Source: a virus
Direction: 5' to 3' (one strand)
IMG/VR virus record: IMGVR_UViG_3300042731_003976
Location: 1-36,552 of that record
Length of the DNA stretch: 36,552 nt
Shown piece by piece: positions 8,980 through 17,073 of this stretch. Positions within the stretch are counted from its first letter, which is position 1; every line of letters begins with the position of its first letter. A program made the position numbers and the translations under genes. The notes below the pieces were generated by a model. That model did not search any database. It worked only from the letters and a program-made list of their open reading frames with translations, and was not told the origin of the DNA.

Positions 8980-10482
8980 CTATCCGCTGACGCTAGCAAT
9001 AAATGAGGTTGCCGCGTTCACCTCGCCAACCAAAAATGCCTGGTTGGAGTGGCAGATATTTAGCCAATTCATGCCACTGTTAGTGACTGTATTTTCAGCC
9101 ACCCACGAGTCGCCGCCGTCAATGGATTTATACACGCGCCCCACCGGTGCAGCGGTGTTTTTGAGCAAAAAGCCCGTCAGGCCATCTGGCAAAAACGTCA
9201 CGCACTCAATGGTGTCCGTGGCCGCCGCACTCAAACCAGTGCTCTTGACTTCCCAGGTCGTCGTACCGTCAAATGACATGTACAGCGGGACTGCGGCTGC
9301 TACGCCGTTGTTGGTGCCGACAATCAGCCGGTTCTCGCTGAAAACGCAGACGGTGTTAAGCGTGTCGCCGCTGCCCGTGGCCGTCTGCGCCGTCCAGTTC
9401 ACGCCGCCGTCCACCGTGCCGATTATCACGTCAGTTGCACCCACGGCATAGCCCACATTTTCGTCACAGAAATGTATGGCGCTCAAAGACGTTGCGCCGC
9501 TGGCTGATAGCGCCGTCGTTTGTTCAGCCCAACTCGCGCCGCCGTCAAGGCTTTTGTAGACCCTGCCGCCATCTGTGCAAATGTAGCCAATGGTCGTGCC
9601 GGGCACAAAAAACATACTGCCGCCGCCGACTGTGGCCTCTGCGTTAGTTGAACCGACATCAACCTGCGTCCATGTAGCCGTCGCATCATCGCTGTACTCC
9701 ACCTGCAATGGCGTAGCCGCCAGCGTGCCGCGCACGTAGATGTATCGCTCGGTGTTGGTGTCAATTTGCAAAATCTTTCCGCTGTTAACGTTCGTGCCAG
9801 CTGCAAATCCCGATGCCGGACTGGTCCAAGTCGCGCCTGTATCAGTGCTCAAGAACACGTCAGGAATAGCCGCCGCGACGGTATCGGCGCTGGCCGTCAT
9901 CACCTCACATTTCCCACGCCTCGCGCCGCAAGCCCCGGCACAGCGTTGAGCGGCTGCCGTGATGTGGTTTAGCGCCGCCGTCTCGCTGGTGGCAATGCGC
10001 GCCACGGTAAGCGGTCTGTGGTCAATGCGCCCAATCCAGCCGGTCACAGCCCACGTGTGATCGAGCAGTGTTCCCGTTTCGCGCTGCACGGGATTGACAA
10101 CAACGTCGTCAGTCAAGCGCGCGCGGCGATACACCCATGCGCGCTCGCGGTTGCCAAACACCTGCTTGCTGTCACACTTGCTCACGACGACATACAGATT
10201 AAAGGGGCACCCGTCGTCTTTGACGCGCTCCAGGAAATTCGCCGCCGGGCCTTCGTAGGACGTGATATTAAACGCCGGTTGCGCGGCAGGCGACAATTCC
10301 TCTGCCACCTGTTTGTACTCCCTGGTTACGCTATCAACACAATGGCGCGGCGTTGGCGTTGGTTTAGGATTGGGCAGATTGTCTACCATGACGCACTCAC
10401 CCAACGGGAATACCTCTGTCCCATCTCCAAATTGGATGAATACCGCACCGTCTAGGCCATCATAAAGTGTCGGATCACTCAT
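8980..10482 (-). CDS. Tail tube-like protein fused to BNR/Ycf48-like beta-propeller (copy 2)
   Basis: A 500-residue protein in two parts. Residues 1-180 carry the domain shared with the next gene upstream (FIQFGDGTEVFPLGEC, then CPFNLYV, ERAWVYR and GRIDHRPLT), in the genomic place of the major tail protein. A Cys-rich linker follows (about 181-193). Residues 200-500 contain six Asp-box-type repeats: STDTGATW (212), YSDDATATW (263), KSLDGGASW (310), GTVDGGVNW (355), MSFDGTTTW (402) and KSIDGGDSW (452). They are interleaved with Ycf48-like GYAVG strands, which predicts a beta-propeller of six or seven blades. The start at 10482 follows GGAG with good spacing. The propeller probably projects from the tail surface and binds glycans or cells. 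No sialidase catalytic set (Arg triad, Tyr-Glu) is apparent, so a binding rather than enzymatic role is likelier. Confidence 0.8.
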   Translation of the reverse strand: MSDPTLYDGLDGAVFIQFGDGTEVFPLGECVMVDNLPNPKPTPTPRHCVDSVTREYKQVAEELSPAAQPAFNITSYEGPAANFLERVKDDGCPFNLYVVVSKCDSKQVFGNRERAWVYRRARLTDDVVVNPVQRETGTLLDHTWAVTGWIGRIDHRPLTVARIATSETAALNHITAAAQRCAGACGARRGKCEVMTASADTVAAAIPDVFLSTDTGATWTSPASGFAAGTNVNSGKILQIDTNTERYIYVRGTLAATPLQVEYSDDATATWTQVDVGSTNAEATVGGGSMFFVPGTTIGYICTDGGRVYKSLDGGASWAEQTTALSASGATSLSAIHFCDENVGYAVGATDVIIGTVDGGVNWTAQTATGSGDTLNTVCVFSENRLIVGTNNGVAAAVPLYMSFDGTTTWEVKSTGLSAAATDTIECVTFLPDGLTGFLLKNTAAPVGRVYKSIDGGDSWVAENTVTNSGMNWLNICHSNQAFLVGEVNAATSFIASVSG

Positions 10483-10503
10483 TGTAACTACTCCTTTCGC
10501 GGA

Positions 10504-11982
10504 TTATCCGCTAATTTTTGCTATAAAACTTGTGCCGCCCTGGGCGTCGCCCACTACAACCCCCAAGTTGGGCTGGCAAACCGCTAATGCTTTTAAGAAG
10601 TTACTCGTAGGCGTTTCAATCAAGCGCCAGTTATAGCCACCGTTTATGCTCTTGTAAATGTTGCCTGCGCTGGCAACCACACTTTTGATAGCATATCCCG
10701 TCAGGCCATCTGGCAAAAACCGGACATCGTAGCCCACCGTCACGCCTGTGACAACGGCCCAGCGCGTGACATCAGTCCAGGTAGTAGCGGCATCGTAGCT
10801 CATGAACAAATTGCCGCCTGAACCAGCGATAGAATAGTTGCCCATTATGAGACGTTGACGGTCAAAGACATGCAAGGCCAGCCAATCCTCGCCGAGGCCG
10901 CTGGGATTATCGGTCCAGGTCTTGCCGCCATCTGTAGTAGACAAAATGGTATCGTTGTCGCCTACGGCGTATCCCACCAGCGCGTCAGCAAAATGAATGG
11001 CAATTAGCTGGTCGCCGCCGCTGGCCGTCGCCGCGCTATCCTGTTCGGTCCAGTCTACGCCATTGTAAAAATAGACTCTGCCGTCATTGCTACACATCCA
11101 GCCATGACGGCGGTCAAGGAAAAATAATGATGTGTCCTTAGGAGTTCCATCGCCGGGCGTTTCACCCACTACAGTATCCACCCACGAGCCGCCCCAAAGC
11201 GCGGTTTCAACTTGCGCCGCCAGGCCAGTTACACTCTCTCGCGCCAGAAATACTCTGCGCCCGTCTGGAGTTGGGACGCACGAAACGGCGGTTATGCCGC
11301 TGCCGGCCTGAAATCCAGATGCGGAAATGGTGATATTGTCACCGCCGTCAGTTGTGCTATAAACATCCGGCGCTGCGCCGCCTACCGTGTCAGCGCCCAT
11401 GGCGAACTGCTCACAGGCCCCTAGCGCCTCGCTGCAATCTGTAGCACAGTTGGGCGCGCAAATTCCCAGGCCGTTCAGGTCTGCCGTGCCAATTGTGGAG
11501 ATGCGCGTTATCGTCACCGGTCTATGATCCACGCGCCCGTTGCGCGCCGTGACGTTGAACGAGTGCATTGTCAGCGTGTCGGCTTCAGTCTCCACAGCAT
11601 TCTCTATGGGATCGTCTGTAAATGTGCAATCACGATAGGCCCACGCACGCTCATAATTGTCGAAAGATCGAGCCGTCCCCTTGCGCGCCTGCAACACGTA
11701 CAGATTGAACGGGCAATTTGCCTCTTTGGCCCGCTCCAAATAATGCGCCGCTTCTCTGACGTACACGGTGATGGTCAGATTGGTTGCAGCCGGGGGGCCT
11801 GGCTCAAACCCAATCTGGTTGTAATCGCGTGCGCCAATGGAACTATACACGGGACGTCTGTCAGGCGAGGGGCTGGGCAGCGTCGGCAGAACAGTACAGT
11901 CTCCCAGGTAAAATATCTCTGTCCCGTCGCCAAACTGGACATAGACAAAAGTATCGAGAGAGTGAATCAACTTTTCGTCCAC
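10504..11982 (-). CDS. Tail tube-like protein fused to BNR/Ycf48-like beta-propeller (copy 1)
   Basis: A 492-residue paralogue of the next gene downstream, sharing its whole architecture. The N-terminal tube-like domain has VYVQFGDGTEIFYLGDC, CPFNLYVL, ERAWAYR and GRVDHRPVTITRI. A Cys cluster follows (CAPNCATDCSEALGAC), then a propeller with better or worse preserved Asp boxes: STTDGGDNI (209), a short WGGSW (263), FYNGVDW (305), STTDGGKTW (348), MSYDAATTW (394) and KSINGGYNW (444). It begins at a GTG preceded by AGAGGT. The two copies are diverged along their length but collinear, so this is an old tandem duplication. Whether both proteins build the tube, or one is the tube and the other a decorating subunit, cannot be decided from sequence. 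Confidence 0.8.
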   Translation of the reverse strand: MDEKLIHSLDTFVYVQFGDGTEIFYLGDCTVLPTLPSPSPDRRPVYSSIGARDYNQIGFEPGPPAATNLTITVYVREAAHYLERAKEANCPFNLYVLQARKGTARSFDNYERAWAYRDCTFTDDPIENAVETEADTLTMHSFNVTARNGRVDHRPVTITRISTIGTADLNGLGICAPNCATDCSEALGACEQFAMGADTVGGAAPDVYSTTDGGDNITISASGFQAGSGITAVSCVPTPDGRRVFLARESVTGLAAQVETALWGGSWVDTVVGETPGDGTPKDTSLFFLDRRHGWMCSNDGRVYFYNGVDWTEQDSAATASGGDQLIAIHFADALVGYAVGDNDTILSTTDGGKTWTDNPSGLGEDWLALHVFDRQRLIMGNYSIAGSGGNLFMSYDAATTWTDVTRWAVVTGVTVGYDVRFLPDGLTGYAIKSVVASAGNIYKSINGGYNWRLIETPTSNFLKALAVCQPNLGVVVGDAQGGTSFIAKISG

Positions 11983-11983
11983 G

Positions 11984-12376
11984 CTACCTCTTTGCCGCTC
12001 GCTTTAGCATTTCCTCAAGCAGGGGATTGACCAGGACGCGCTGTAGGGCGGCGCGCGCTTCAGCGGACCCGGCAAGAAAATCACGCCTGGTGTAAATTCG
12101 CGCTGCGTACAACTGCGCGGCAAACTCATCAGCGCCAGGCCCGTCCATCCAGGTGCGCCAGTCCTCGCCATAAAGCGTGCATTTTTCAAGGTCGGATTCC
12201 GAGATTTCGTTACCCTTGAGTTTATCAACCGGGCAAAAATATCGCCTGTCATCGTGCTGGATAATGACACCCTGGTTGTCACGGTCTATGATCGCAACGG
12301 TCAGATTGCGTGCCCGCATGCTTTTCTTGCTTCGCTTAGAGCTTTCTCCATTCGTCTCTTGAATATCGTCTGCCAT
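11984..12376 (-). CDS. Unrecognised protein in the tail terminator/completion position
   Basis: A 130-residue charged protein between the gp10-like gene and the first tail-tube-like gene, where siphoviruses usually place the tail terminator. The N-terminus is basic and disordered, followed by a small beta segment (LTVAIIDRDNQGVIIQHDDR) and helices rich in Ala and Arg to the end. The ATG at 12376 has AGGGAG upstream but overlaps the preceding gene by 76 bases; an internal ATG at 12319 would reduce the overlap to 19 bases. I cannot name a family. The tail-terminator idea rests on position only. Confidence 0.55.
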   Translation of the reverse strand: MADDIQETNGESSKRSKKSMRARNLTVAIIDRDNQGVIIQHDDRRYFCPVDKLKGNEISESDLEKCTLYGEDWRTWMDGPGADEFAAQLYAARIYTRRDFLAGSAEARAALQRVLVNPLLEEMLKRAAKR

Positions 12377-12819
12377 TTTTTCTCTATCTCCCTGCTAAAC
12401 TCTCGCGCTTTAATGCCTGGGTGTGTCACGTAAGGCCGCACGGTGTCAATTGAGCCTCGCGCCCCTGCGCTTGAGCCGATGACGCCTGGAATTGTTTTGG
12501 GTGCAAACTGGCTAGAAAATGCCAGGGCTTTTTTGTTGCTCTTGCCGGTGAATATTCCGGCAAAAATTGGATACGGTCCCTTTGTGCCCTTGTCCACGTA
12601 GCCATAGATTTTATTTTCCGTGTATACCTCAACCGACAGACCGCCCGAAAGGCTGATCTGCATTTCAAACTTGACATCAGTATCCCAGGTCGCCGTCGTC
12701 TTCTTAAAGTCCGCTATGATGTCGCGCCCAGCCTTGCGCAACTCGTTTAGAAATATCGGGCGAAAGGCGTCGCGGCGTAGCGTGGCAGGTTTCAATTCTT
12801 TGATTACAAGCGCGCTCAT
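12301..12819 (-). CDS. HK97 gp10-like neck/tail completion protein
   Basis: A 172-residue protein with the pattern of the HK97 gp10 family, which completes the head-tail junction in siphoviruses. After an N-terminal helix, the central segment has YGYVDKGTKGPYPIF and KKALAF, followed by YVTHPGIKAREFS and a C-terminal amphipathic helix. The order (valine/glycine-rich strand, GT motif, KAL-F, HPG-K-REF) is characteristic. It is coupled to the upstream small gene by a four-base overlap. Family resemblance is from memory of the consensus, with no search behind it. Confidence 0.75.
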   Translation of the reverse strand: MSALVIKELKPATLRRDAFRPIFLNELRKAGRDIIADFKKTTATWDTDVKFEMQISLSGGLSVEVYTENKIYGYVDKGTKGPYPIFAGIFTGKSNKKALAFSSQFAPKTIPGVIGSSAGARGSIDTVRPYVTHPGIKAREFSREIEKKWQTIFKRRMEKALSEARKACGHAI

Positions 12820-13067
12820 TCATCCACCACCTCAAAAAAAACCTGCTGACCGTCCTCGACCTCTGCGGCAAACATTCCAGCGTCAAAGGCGTCAACGAAT
12901 TTTTGCGCGCCAGGCGAGAAAACGTAAAGCGCCTCGGTCGTGCGGCTCTGCATCATTTTCACCCTTTCCTTACCGCGATACTCTATCAACAAATACCCAT
13001 CACGCAAGGGTAGGTTTTTCTTGATCTCGCCAATCGCGCGCCTTCGCGCCGCTGGACAACAACTCAT
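12816..13067 (-). CDS. Small head-tail connector-region protein
   Basis: An 83-residue protein coupled by ATGA overlaps to both neighbours. It has a basic N-terminus with a Cys pair (MSCCPAARRR), then a beta-rich middle (GYLLIEYRGKE, ALYVFSPGAQKFVDAFDAG) and an acidic end. Small beta proteins with a Y-F plus VD-DA pattern are common in this part of siphovirus genomes as stopper-like proteins. I do not recognise a specific family, so a connector role is inferred from position between the adaptor-like and gp10-like genes. Confidence 0.55.
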   Translation of the reverse strand: MSCCPAARRRAIGEIKKNLPLRDGYLLIEYRGKERVKMMQSRTTEALYVFSPGAQKFVDAFDAGMFAAEVEDGQQVFFEVVDE

Positions 13068-13750
13068 GATGACGTTATAGCGATGCGATTAGCTATAATC
13101 CGAGCAGCATTGAACACGGTAAGCGACTGTTCGGCCCAAGCGGCGCTAGGATAATCACTCCCCGTTGCTCCATCGCACACGTCAAGCTTGCCCGTTCTAA
13201 TGGCGTCAAGTTGCATATTAGACTGTGTAAGCCAATGCGTGCGCTCCTCCGGCGTCATGCGTTGGCCTGGCATTCCACAACGACACGTGTGATAAGCTCC
13301 GGCCTCTATGATGTTGATTTTGCCAAGAAAGTCGGAACCGTCCAGGTTGCCATTGTAGGCCCAGGACGCCAGTGTGCAATCGCAGGCTCCAACGCTGGCA
13401 AGTACGGCATAGATATTTCCAGCCGTCACGTTCAGATAGTGTTCAATCGTTGCTATTTCTGAGCCACTAATTGAAACTGTGCGATAGGCGTCGCCATCGT
13501 CCCAGGCGACGCCCGTCGCTGTTAAAGTCGTCTCTGTAACCGCTGTAATAGACCCGCTCGTGTTCTGCGTGGTGTTGTAAAGGATCATTCCTTCGTTTGG
13601 CTGCAATCCAGCGTTGTCGAAGTTGGCCTGGCTGTCTTGCAGGCTTGGATTAGCCGCGCCGCCAGAATCGTCAAGGCCCATTTGCAACGAACCAACACAC
13701 CAGAAAACAGCGTATGCCCAAGCATTGGCGTATTTGCTAGAACATGTCAT
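13064..13750 (-). CDS. Probable head-tail adaptor with inserted beta domain
   Basis: A 228-residue protein. Residues about 25-100 resemble a small beta domain often seen in environmental phage proteins (SLQDSQANFDNAG, then a TTLTATGVAWDDGDAYR turn). The C-terminal half has the helical look of connector/adaptor proteins, with IATIEHYLNV, a Cys-containing loop (CDCTLASWAY), HTCRCGMPG and then TPEERTHWLTQSNMQLDAI followed by GKLDVCDG. The last pattern is like the D-x-I-x-x-G-x-L end of DUF1320-type adaptors. The four clustered Cys could bind a metal or form disulfides. AAAGGTGT precedes the start. Adaptor is the best guess. Confidence 0.55.
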   Translation of the reverse strand: MTCSSKYANAWAYAVFWCVGSLQMGLDDSGGAANPSLQDSQANFDNAGLQPNEGMILYNTTQNTSGSITAVTETTLTATGVAWDDGDAYRTVSISGSEIATIEHYLNVTAGNIYAVLASVGACDCTLASWAYNGNLDGSDFLGKINIIEAGAYHTCRCGMPGQRMTPEERTHWLTQSNMQLDAIRTGKLDVCDGATGSDYPSAAWAEQSLTVFNAARIIANRIAITSS

Positions 13751-13765
13751 TTGACACCTTTTGCT

Positions 13766-13993
13766 CTATCCCGCTAACGCATCCATTCGCGCCTGCAAGA
13801 CATCGCAGAGCAAATTGCGGTCCTTTTGCTCCAGGTGCGCCACGGCCTGCTGTACAGCCGCCATATCAGGGGCGGTATTGACAGCCTCGATTTCAGCGCC
13901 CAGCTTATCCAGACGCTTCTGACGCGCCTTGCGGTCCTTTATTATTGCAGCCTGTCGTTTTTCATACAACTCAACCGCTGTCAATTCTGTCAT
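13766..13993 (-). CDS. Small coiled-coil protein, unknown function
   Basis: A 75-residue protein, strongly helical throughout, rich in Lys, Arg, Glu, Ala and Leu (RQAAIIKDRKARQKRLDKLG and a second helix with VQQAVAHLEQ). A GGAG Shine-Dalgarno sequence lies eight bases before the ATG. It lies between the beta-helix protein and the adaptor-like gene, so it belongs to the head module. No family recognised. It could be a small assembly factor. Confidence 0.6.
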   Translation of the reverse strand: MTELTAVELYEKRQAAIIKDRKARQKRLDKLGAEIEAVNTAPDMAAVQQAVAHLEQKDRNLLCDVLQARMDALAG

Positions 13994-14005
13994 GTCAAAA
14001 CTCCT

Positions 14006-15010
14006 TTACGCAGGCGGTAGAATCGTAATGCCGTTGTCAGCCACCTCTACTTCGGCTATGTCCGGGCTGAAATTCCCGTACCACTCGTCAGCCGCGCCGC
14101 CTCGATAACCACCAGCTATCGAGTAGTCGCCAGCAAAATAATTGCCAACGACGTGATTATCGTCGCCAGGATTGGCTACAATAGATGTGTTGAACGCCTG
14201 TACCATTGAATAGGCGTATCCCACCGGCTTGACATAGTTGTGAGCAAAACGGCTTCCATTGCTAGGCCAAATCATTCCGTTATCGCTGTCCTCAAAGATG
14301 TTGCAAAGGACATGATTGCGATATGGAATAGCCAGCGGAGTCGTGGTAACTTCCATGCCAATGGCCGTATTGCCTACGTTATTCCAGAGCATGAACGTAT
14401 TGCCGACTACCCAGACATCGTAACAGCCGTGACTCTCCAATCCTCGCAGGCCAGTTGTTAGGCCATCAAAGTAGTTGTTGTCTATAATAGTCCTGATGGC
14501 AATGTCATTAGCCCCGGTGTCGGTGTGACGCAACACAACTGCCGCCGCGCCAGTTTTGCCGTAGAACCTGAAGCCGCTGACGCGCCAGCCAACGCAACGC
14601 AAGTCCAGGCTTGCTGTGTTGGCATCAGAACCTTCCCATGCCGGGCTATAGCGCGACGGTCCTACGCCAATGATACTGACGTAAGATGGCATAGTCACAT
14701 AATCGCCCGTCTGCACATCCTCGGCAACAGTGCCGCTAACCCAGATCGTGCTATAGTTCTGCAACGTTACGGGATTAACTGATGCGCCGGTCGAGCGATC
14801 AATAAGTTCCTGAACAGTCGCTAGAGGATACTCTGGATCAAGTCCTTCATTGCCATCGTTGGCATTGGCATGGCCGCTATCAACGTAAAACTGCGGCGCG
14901 TCTACATTCGTCACACGCCCTTCGCGCCCCGTGCCAAAGAAACCAAGTATTCCCTGGCGCTGTTCCTGAAATCCTTGCGGAACAGTCGGTGCTGGAAATC
15001 CTAAAGTCAT
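14006..15010 (-). CDS. Right-handed parallel beta-helix protein in the head module
   Basis: A 334-residue protein. After a 35-residue N-terminal tail, the segment FYVDSGHANANDGNEGLDPE with YPLATVQELID is the typical beginning of a pectate-lyase-fold protein (DSG...NDG...P..T...A). Repeated short strands with Asn and Val then follow (NDIAIRTIIDNNYFDG, CYDVWVVGNTF, NHVLCNIFEDSDNGM, NHVVGNYFAGDY), as in stacked beta-helix coils. It lies directly downstream of the capsid gene and its small partner and has an excellent GGAGGTGA ribosome-binding site. Position argues for a capsid-attached fibre or decoration rather than a tail spike. No catalytic residues can be assigned, and the substrate, if any, is unknown. 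Confidence 0.75.
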   Translation of the reverse strand: MTLGFPAPTVPQGFQEQRQGILGFFGTGREGRVTNVDAPQFYVDSGHANANDGNEGLDPEYPLATVQELIDRSTGASVNPVTLQNYSTIWVSGTVAEDVQTGDYVTMPSYVSIIGVGPSRYSPAWEGSDANTASLDLRCVGWRVSGFRFYGKTGAAAVVLRHTDTGANDIAIRTIIDNNYFDGLTTGLRGLESHGCYDVWVVGNTFMLWNNVGNTAIGMEVTTTPLAIPYRNHVLCNIFEDSDNGMIWPSNGSRFAHNYVKPVGYAYSMVQAFNTSIVANPGDDNHVVGNYFAGDYSIAGGYRGGAADEWYGNFSPDIAEVEVADNGITILPPA

Positions 15011-15020
15011 GACTCACCTC

Positions 15021-15365
15021 CTATGCCGCGCCAGTAACACGGGCATGCTGCCGCCTGCGCCAGGCAGAACGAGTGGAAATCACGGCTGGTTTGGCCTTGA
15101 GCGCGGCAAGATATGCCTTGGCTTTCTTGTAATCTGCCATAGGCCAGCGTGTCGGGTCTGCGTCGCGTTCTTTGATAATGGCCTCGGCCTCGTCTTTGGT
15201 CATTCCGTCATAGCCGGTTGATAGCAGTTGCTCGTGCGCTTTAGTGCCTCTTTCAATTTTAGGCTGCGCTTTTTCAAGCGCCTCGACACTATTGCCCTGA
15301 TTTGCTCGCTTGACCAGTTCGTCAAGCAATTGTTGCGTTCGCCTTATCTCAGCTTGAATATCCAT
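15021..15365 (-). CDS. Small helical protein downstream of the major capsid gene
   Basis: A 114-residue, helical, charged protein with an N-terminal coiled-coil-like segment (IRRTQQLLDELVKRANQGN) and a C-terminal basic tail with several Arg. AAGGAG lies close to the ATG. Its position between the major capsid and beta-helix genes, with short spacers, makes it part of the head operon. No family can be named. It could be a head-associated adaptor, or could anchor the beta-helix protein. Confidence 0.6.
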   Translation of the reverse strand: MDIQAEIRRTQQLLDELVKRANQGNSVEALEKAQPKIERGTKAHEQLLSTGYDGMTKDEAEAIIKERDADPTRWPMADYKKAKAYLAALKAKPAVISTRSAWRRRQHARVTGAA

Positions 15366-15374
15366 TTCGTCTCC

Positions 15375-16565
15375 TTATGGCGTTGTGCCGCTTGAATAAT
15401 AAATGCCGCGAAAGTCCGTTACACCGACATAGTCCGCGTCATCCCAGCCGCCGATAATATCCTCGACAGCAAACTCAATATCCCCTGTGGCAAAACTGCC
15501 CATTAGAAATGCTTGCGGAACCGTGCCGCTTACCATCTGAATGTCAGAGCGTTTCATAAACGCGACTGGACCATCCCAGCCCTGCAAACGCGCCACCGTT
15601 ACGGTCGGAACCTCAGACGGGTCAGCAAACAGATACCACGGCACATTAGCGCCGGCAAAACCGATATACGGATCAACGCGCACACCAGCCACGAATTGAT
15701 TCAGTACATTGCCGCCAGCGCCGCCGTATTGCAATAGGTCTTGAAGAATCTGCGCTGCCTGAAGCTCCAACACTTTCGGGATAACCAACCAAACTCGATT
15801 AATGTTCATCTGGTTGCCATTCACGTCCACACGCTGCATCATGGCGTTGAGTCCAATTGCCAGATTCGCAGGAGTCAAGCGCCCCGTCCCGGCATAGACT
15901 ACACCAAGAGCAACAAGCGCCGCTTGAGTTGTGGCATTGTCATACAGCGCCGATACCCACTCGTCCAACCAACGCCGCGCTGCATTCACCATGCGCGTTG
16001 GCGTCTCGCGGATCTTGCCCAGGTCATCGTTCAAGATGGTCTGCCAGCTCACATCGAACTGATCTCCATATTCCTCAACACCGTACTGAATCTGCGTTGG
16101 AGTGATGGATGTGGCGGAGAGCTGCTGTTTGTCACGCCGCTTGTACAGCGTGCCTGGCTCTGACATCCTGAACCGCTTTACATCCCGAAAGTCCGGCGTG
16201 GTATCAGGGTAGGTATAATCGCGCCAGCTGCCAACGTCGTACTGATAATCATCATAAAAGGCGCGACTCAGCGCGTCTGCAAAGTAGTTAGCGAAATGTC
16301 CCCGCGTCATTACCTCTAAAAAGGTTTCGCTATCTCGTATTTCGCGCCATTCACGCAACTCGCGCAAAGCGGCAAGATGCTGGGCGCGTTGCTGTGGATT
16401 GAGCACCTGACGCGGCGTACCTCGCGGCGTGGTACTCACCCGGCTGGTTCCAATAAGTTGCGCCAGGTCACTCTCGCTCAAATTGACCGCATGGCGCGTT
16501 TCGTCTTCATTCAGTCCCGCGTCTCCGCAGGCCGAATCGTAAACCCATCTTATTACACTATCCAT
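15375..16565 (-). CDS. Major capsid protein (HK97 fold)
   Basis: A 396-residue protein preceded by the protease/scaffold and decoration genes, with AGGAG upstream of the ATG. The first 60-100 residues are helical (delta-like). The body has features of HK97-fold capsid proteins of the Mu gpT-like kind: FRDVKRFRMSEPG, YGVEEYGDQFDVSWQTILND, then NPAN-like TPANLAIGLNAM, a VWLVIPKVLE strand, and a C-terminal part with FATGDIEFAVED and VGVTDFRGIYY. The length is usual for the family. It would form the procapsid shell with the upstream protease and scaffold. The call rests on the combination of order, length and sequence pattern. Confidence 0.85.
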   Translation of the reverse strand: MDSVIRWVYDSACGDAGLNEDETRHAVNLSESDLAQLIGTSRVSTTPRGTPRQVLNPQQRAQHLAALRELREWREIRDSETFLEVMTRGHFANYFADALSRAFYDDYQYDVGSWRDYTYPDTTPDFRDVKRFRMSEPGTLYKRRDKQQLSATSITPTQIQYGVEEYGDQFDVSWQTILNDDLGKIRETPTRMVNAARRWLDEWVSALYDNATTQAALVALGVVYAGTGRLTPANLAIGLNAMMQRVDVNGNQMNINRVWLVIPKVLELQAAQILQDLLQYGGAGGNVLNQFVAGVRVDPYIGFAGANVPWYLFADPSEVPTVTVARLQGWDGPVAFMKRSDIQMVSGTVPQAFLMGSFATGDIEFAVEDIIGGWDDADYVGVTDFRGIYYSSGTTP

Positions 16566-16577
16566 GTCTCATTACTC

Positions 16578-17069
16578 CTATATGCCAGCGCCGCGTATCA
16601 TGACCTGGCAGTTCTGCGTTGAAGCTGTAGCGCCGCCAAGTGGATACAATGCCGCTGCTTCACTGGTAATGGTAGCGATTGCGCCAAGCAATGTATTGGC
16701 TACACCCAGGTTGTCAAGCGGCGATGTGCTCAGATAAACGCCCGCTGGCATCGTGGCGCTATTGTCGTAATAGATCAAATCGCCGTAACCAATCGCGCCC
16801 CAGGTGGCCTCGACCGCCGCTGCATAGGTCCGCACATTGCGCACCTGCCAGTTGAAAATTGCACTAGACGCAACGTTAACGATAGCAATAGAATCATTTG
16901 CATCCAGGCTCGTAATCGCGCCACACACGGCAGTTCCAGCTAGCAAACTGGCAATCTCACATGGATTGCCCAGCGTTGGCGTAGCGTCAGTAAGTTCAGC
17001 ATACGGCACGGCTATAGTAAAGACCGGGCCGCTGCTGTGCTGATAATCGTTCAAAATTTGTTCCGTCAT
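16578..17069 (-). CDS. Capsid decoration (cement) protein, DUF2190-like
   Basis: A 163-residue, beta-rich, Gly/Ala/Thr-rich protein between the protease/scaffold and major capsid genes, the usual place of a head decoration gene such as lambda gpD. It has strands around a GxPCEIASLLAGTAVCG segment, WGAIGYGDLIYYDN, and a central VYLSTSP, resembling DUF2190 cement proteins. A GGGAGA ribosome-binding site precedes the ATG. It probably binds the outside of the expanded capsid. The family assignment is tentative. Confidence 0.65.
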   Translation of the reverse strand: MTEQILNDYQHSSGPVFTIAVPYAELTDATPTLGNPCEIASLLAGTAVCGAITSLDANDSIAIVNVASSAIFNWQVRNVRTYAAAVEATWGAIGYGDLIYYDNSATMPAGVYLSTSPLDNLGVANTLLGAIATITSEAAALYPLGGATASTQNCQVMIRGAGI

Positions 17070-17073
17070 TTTA

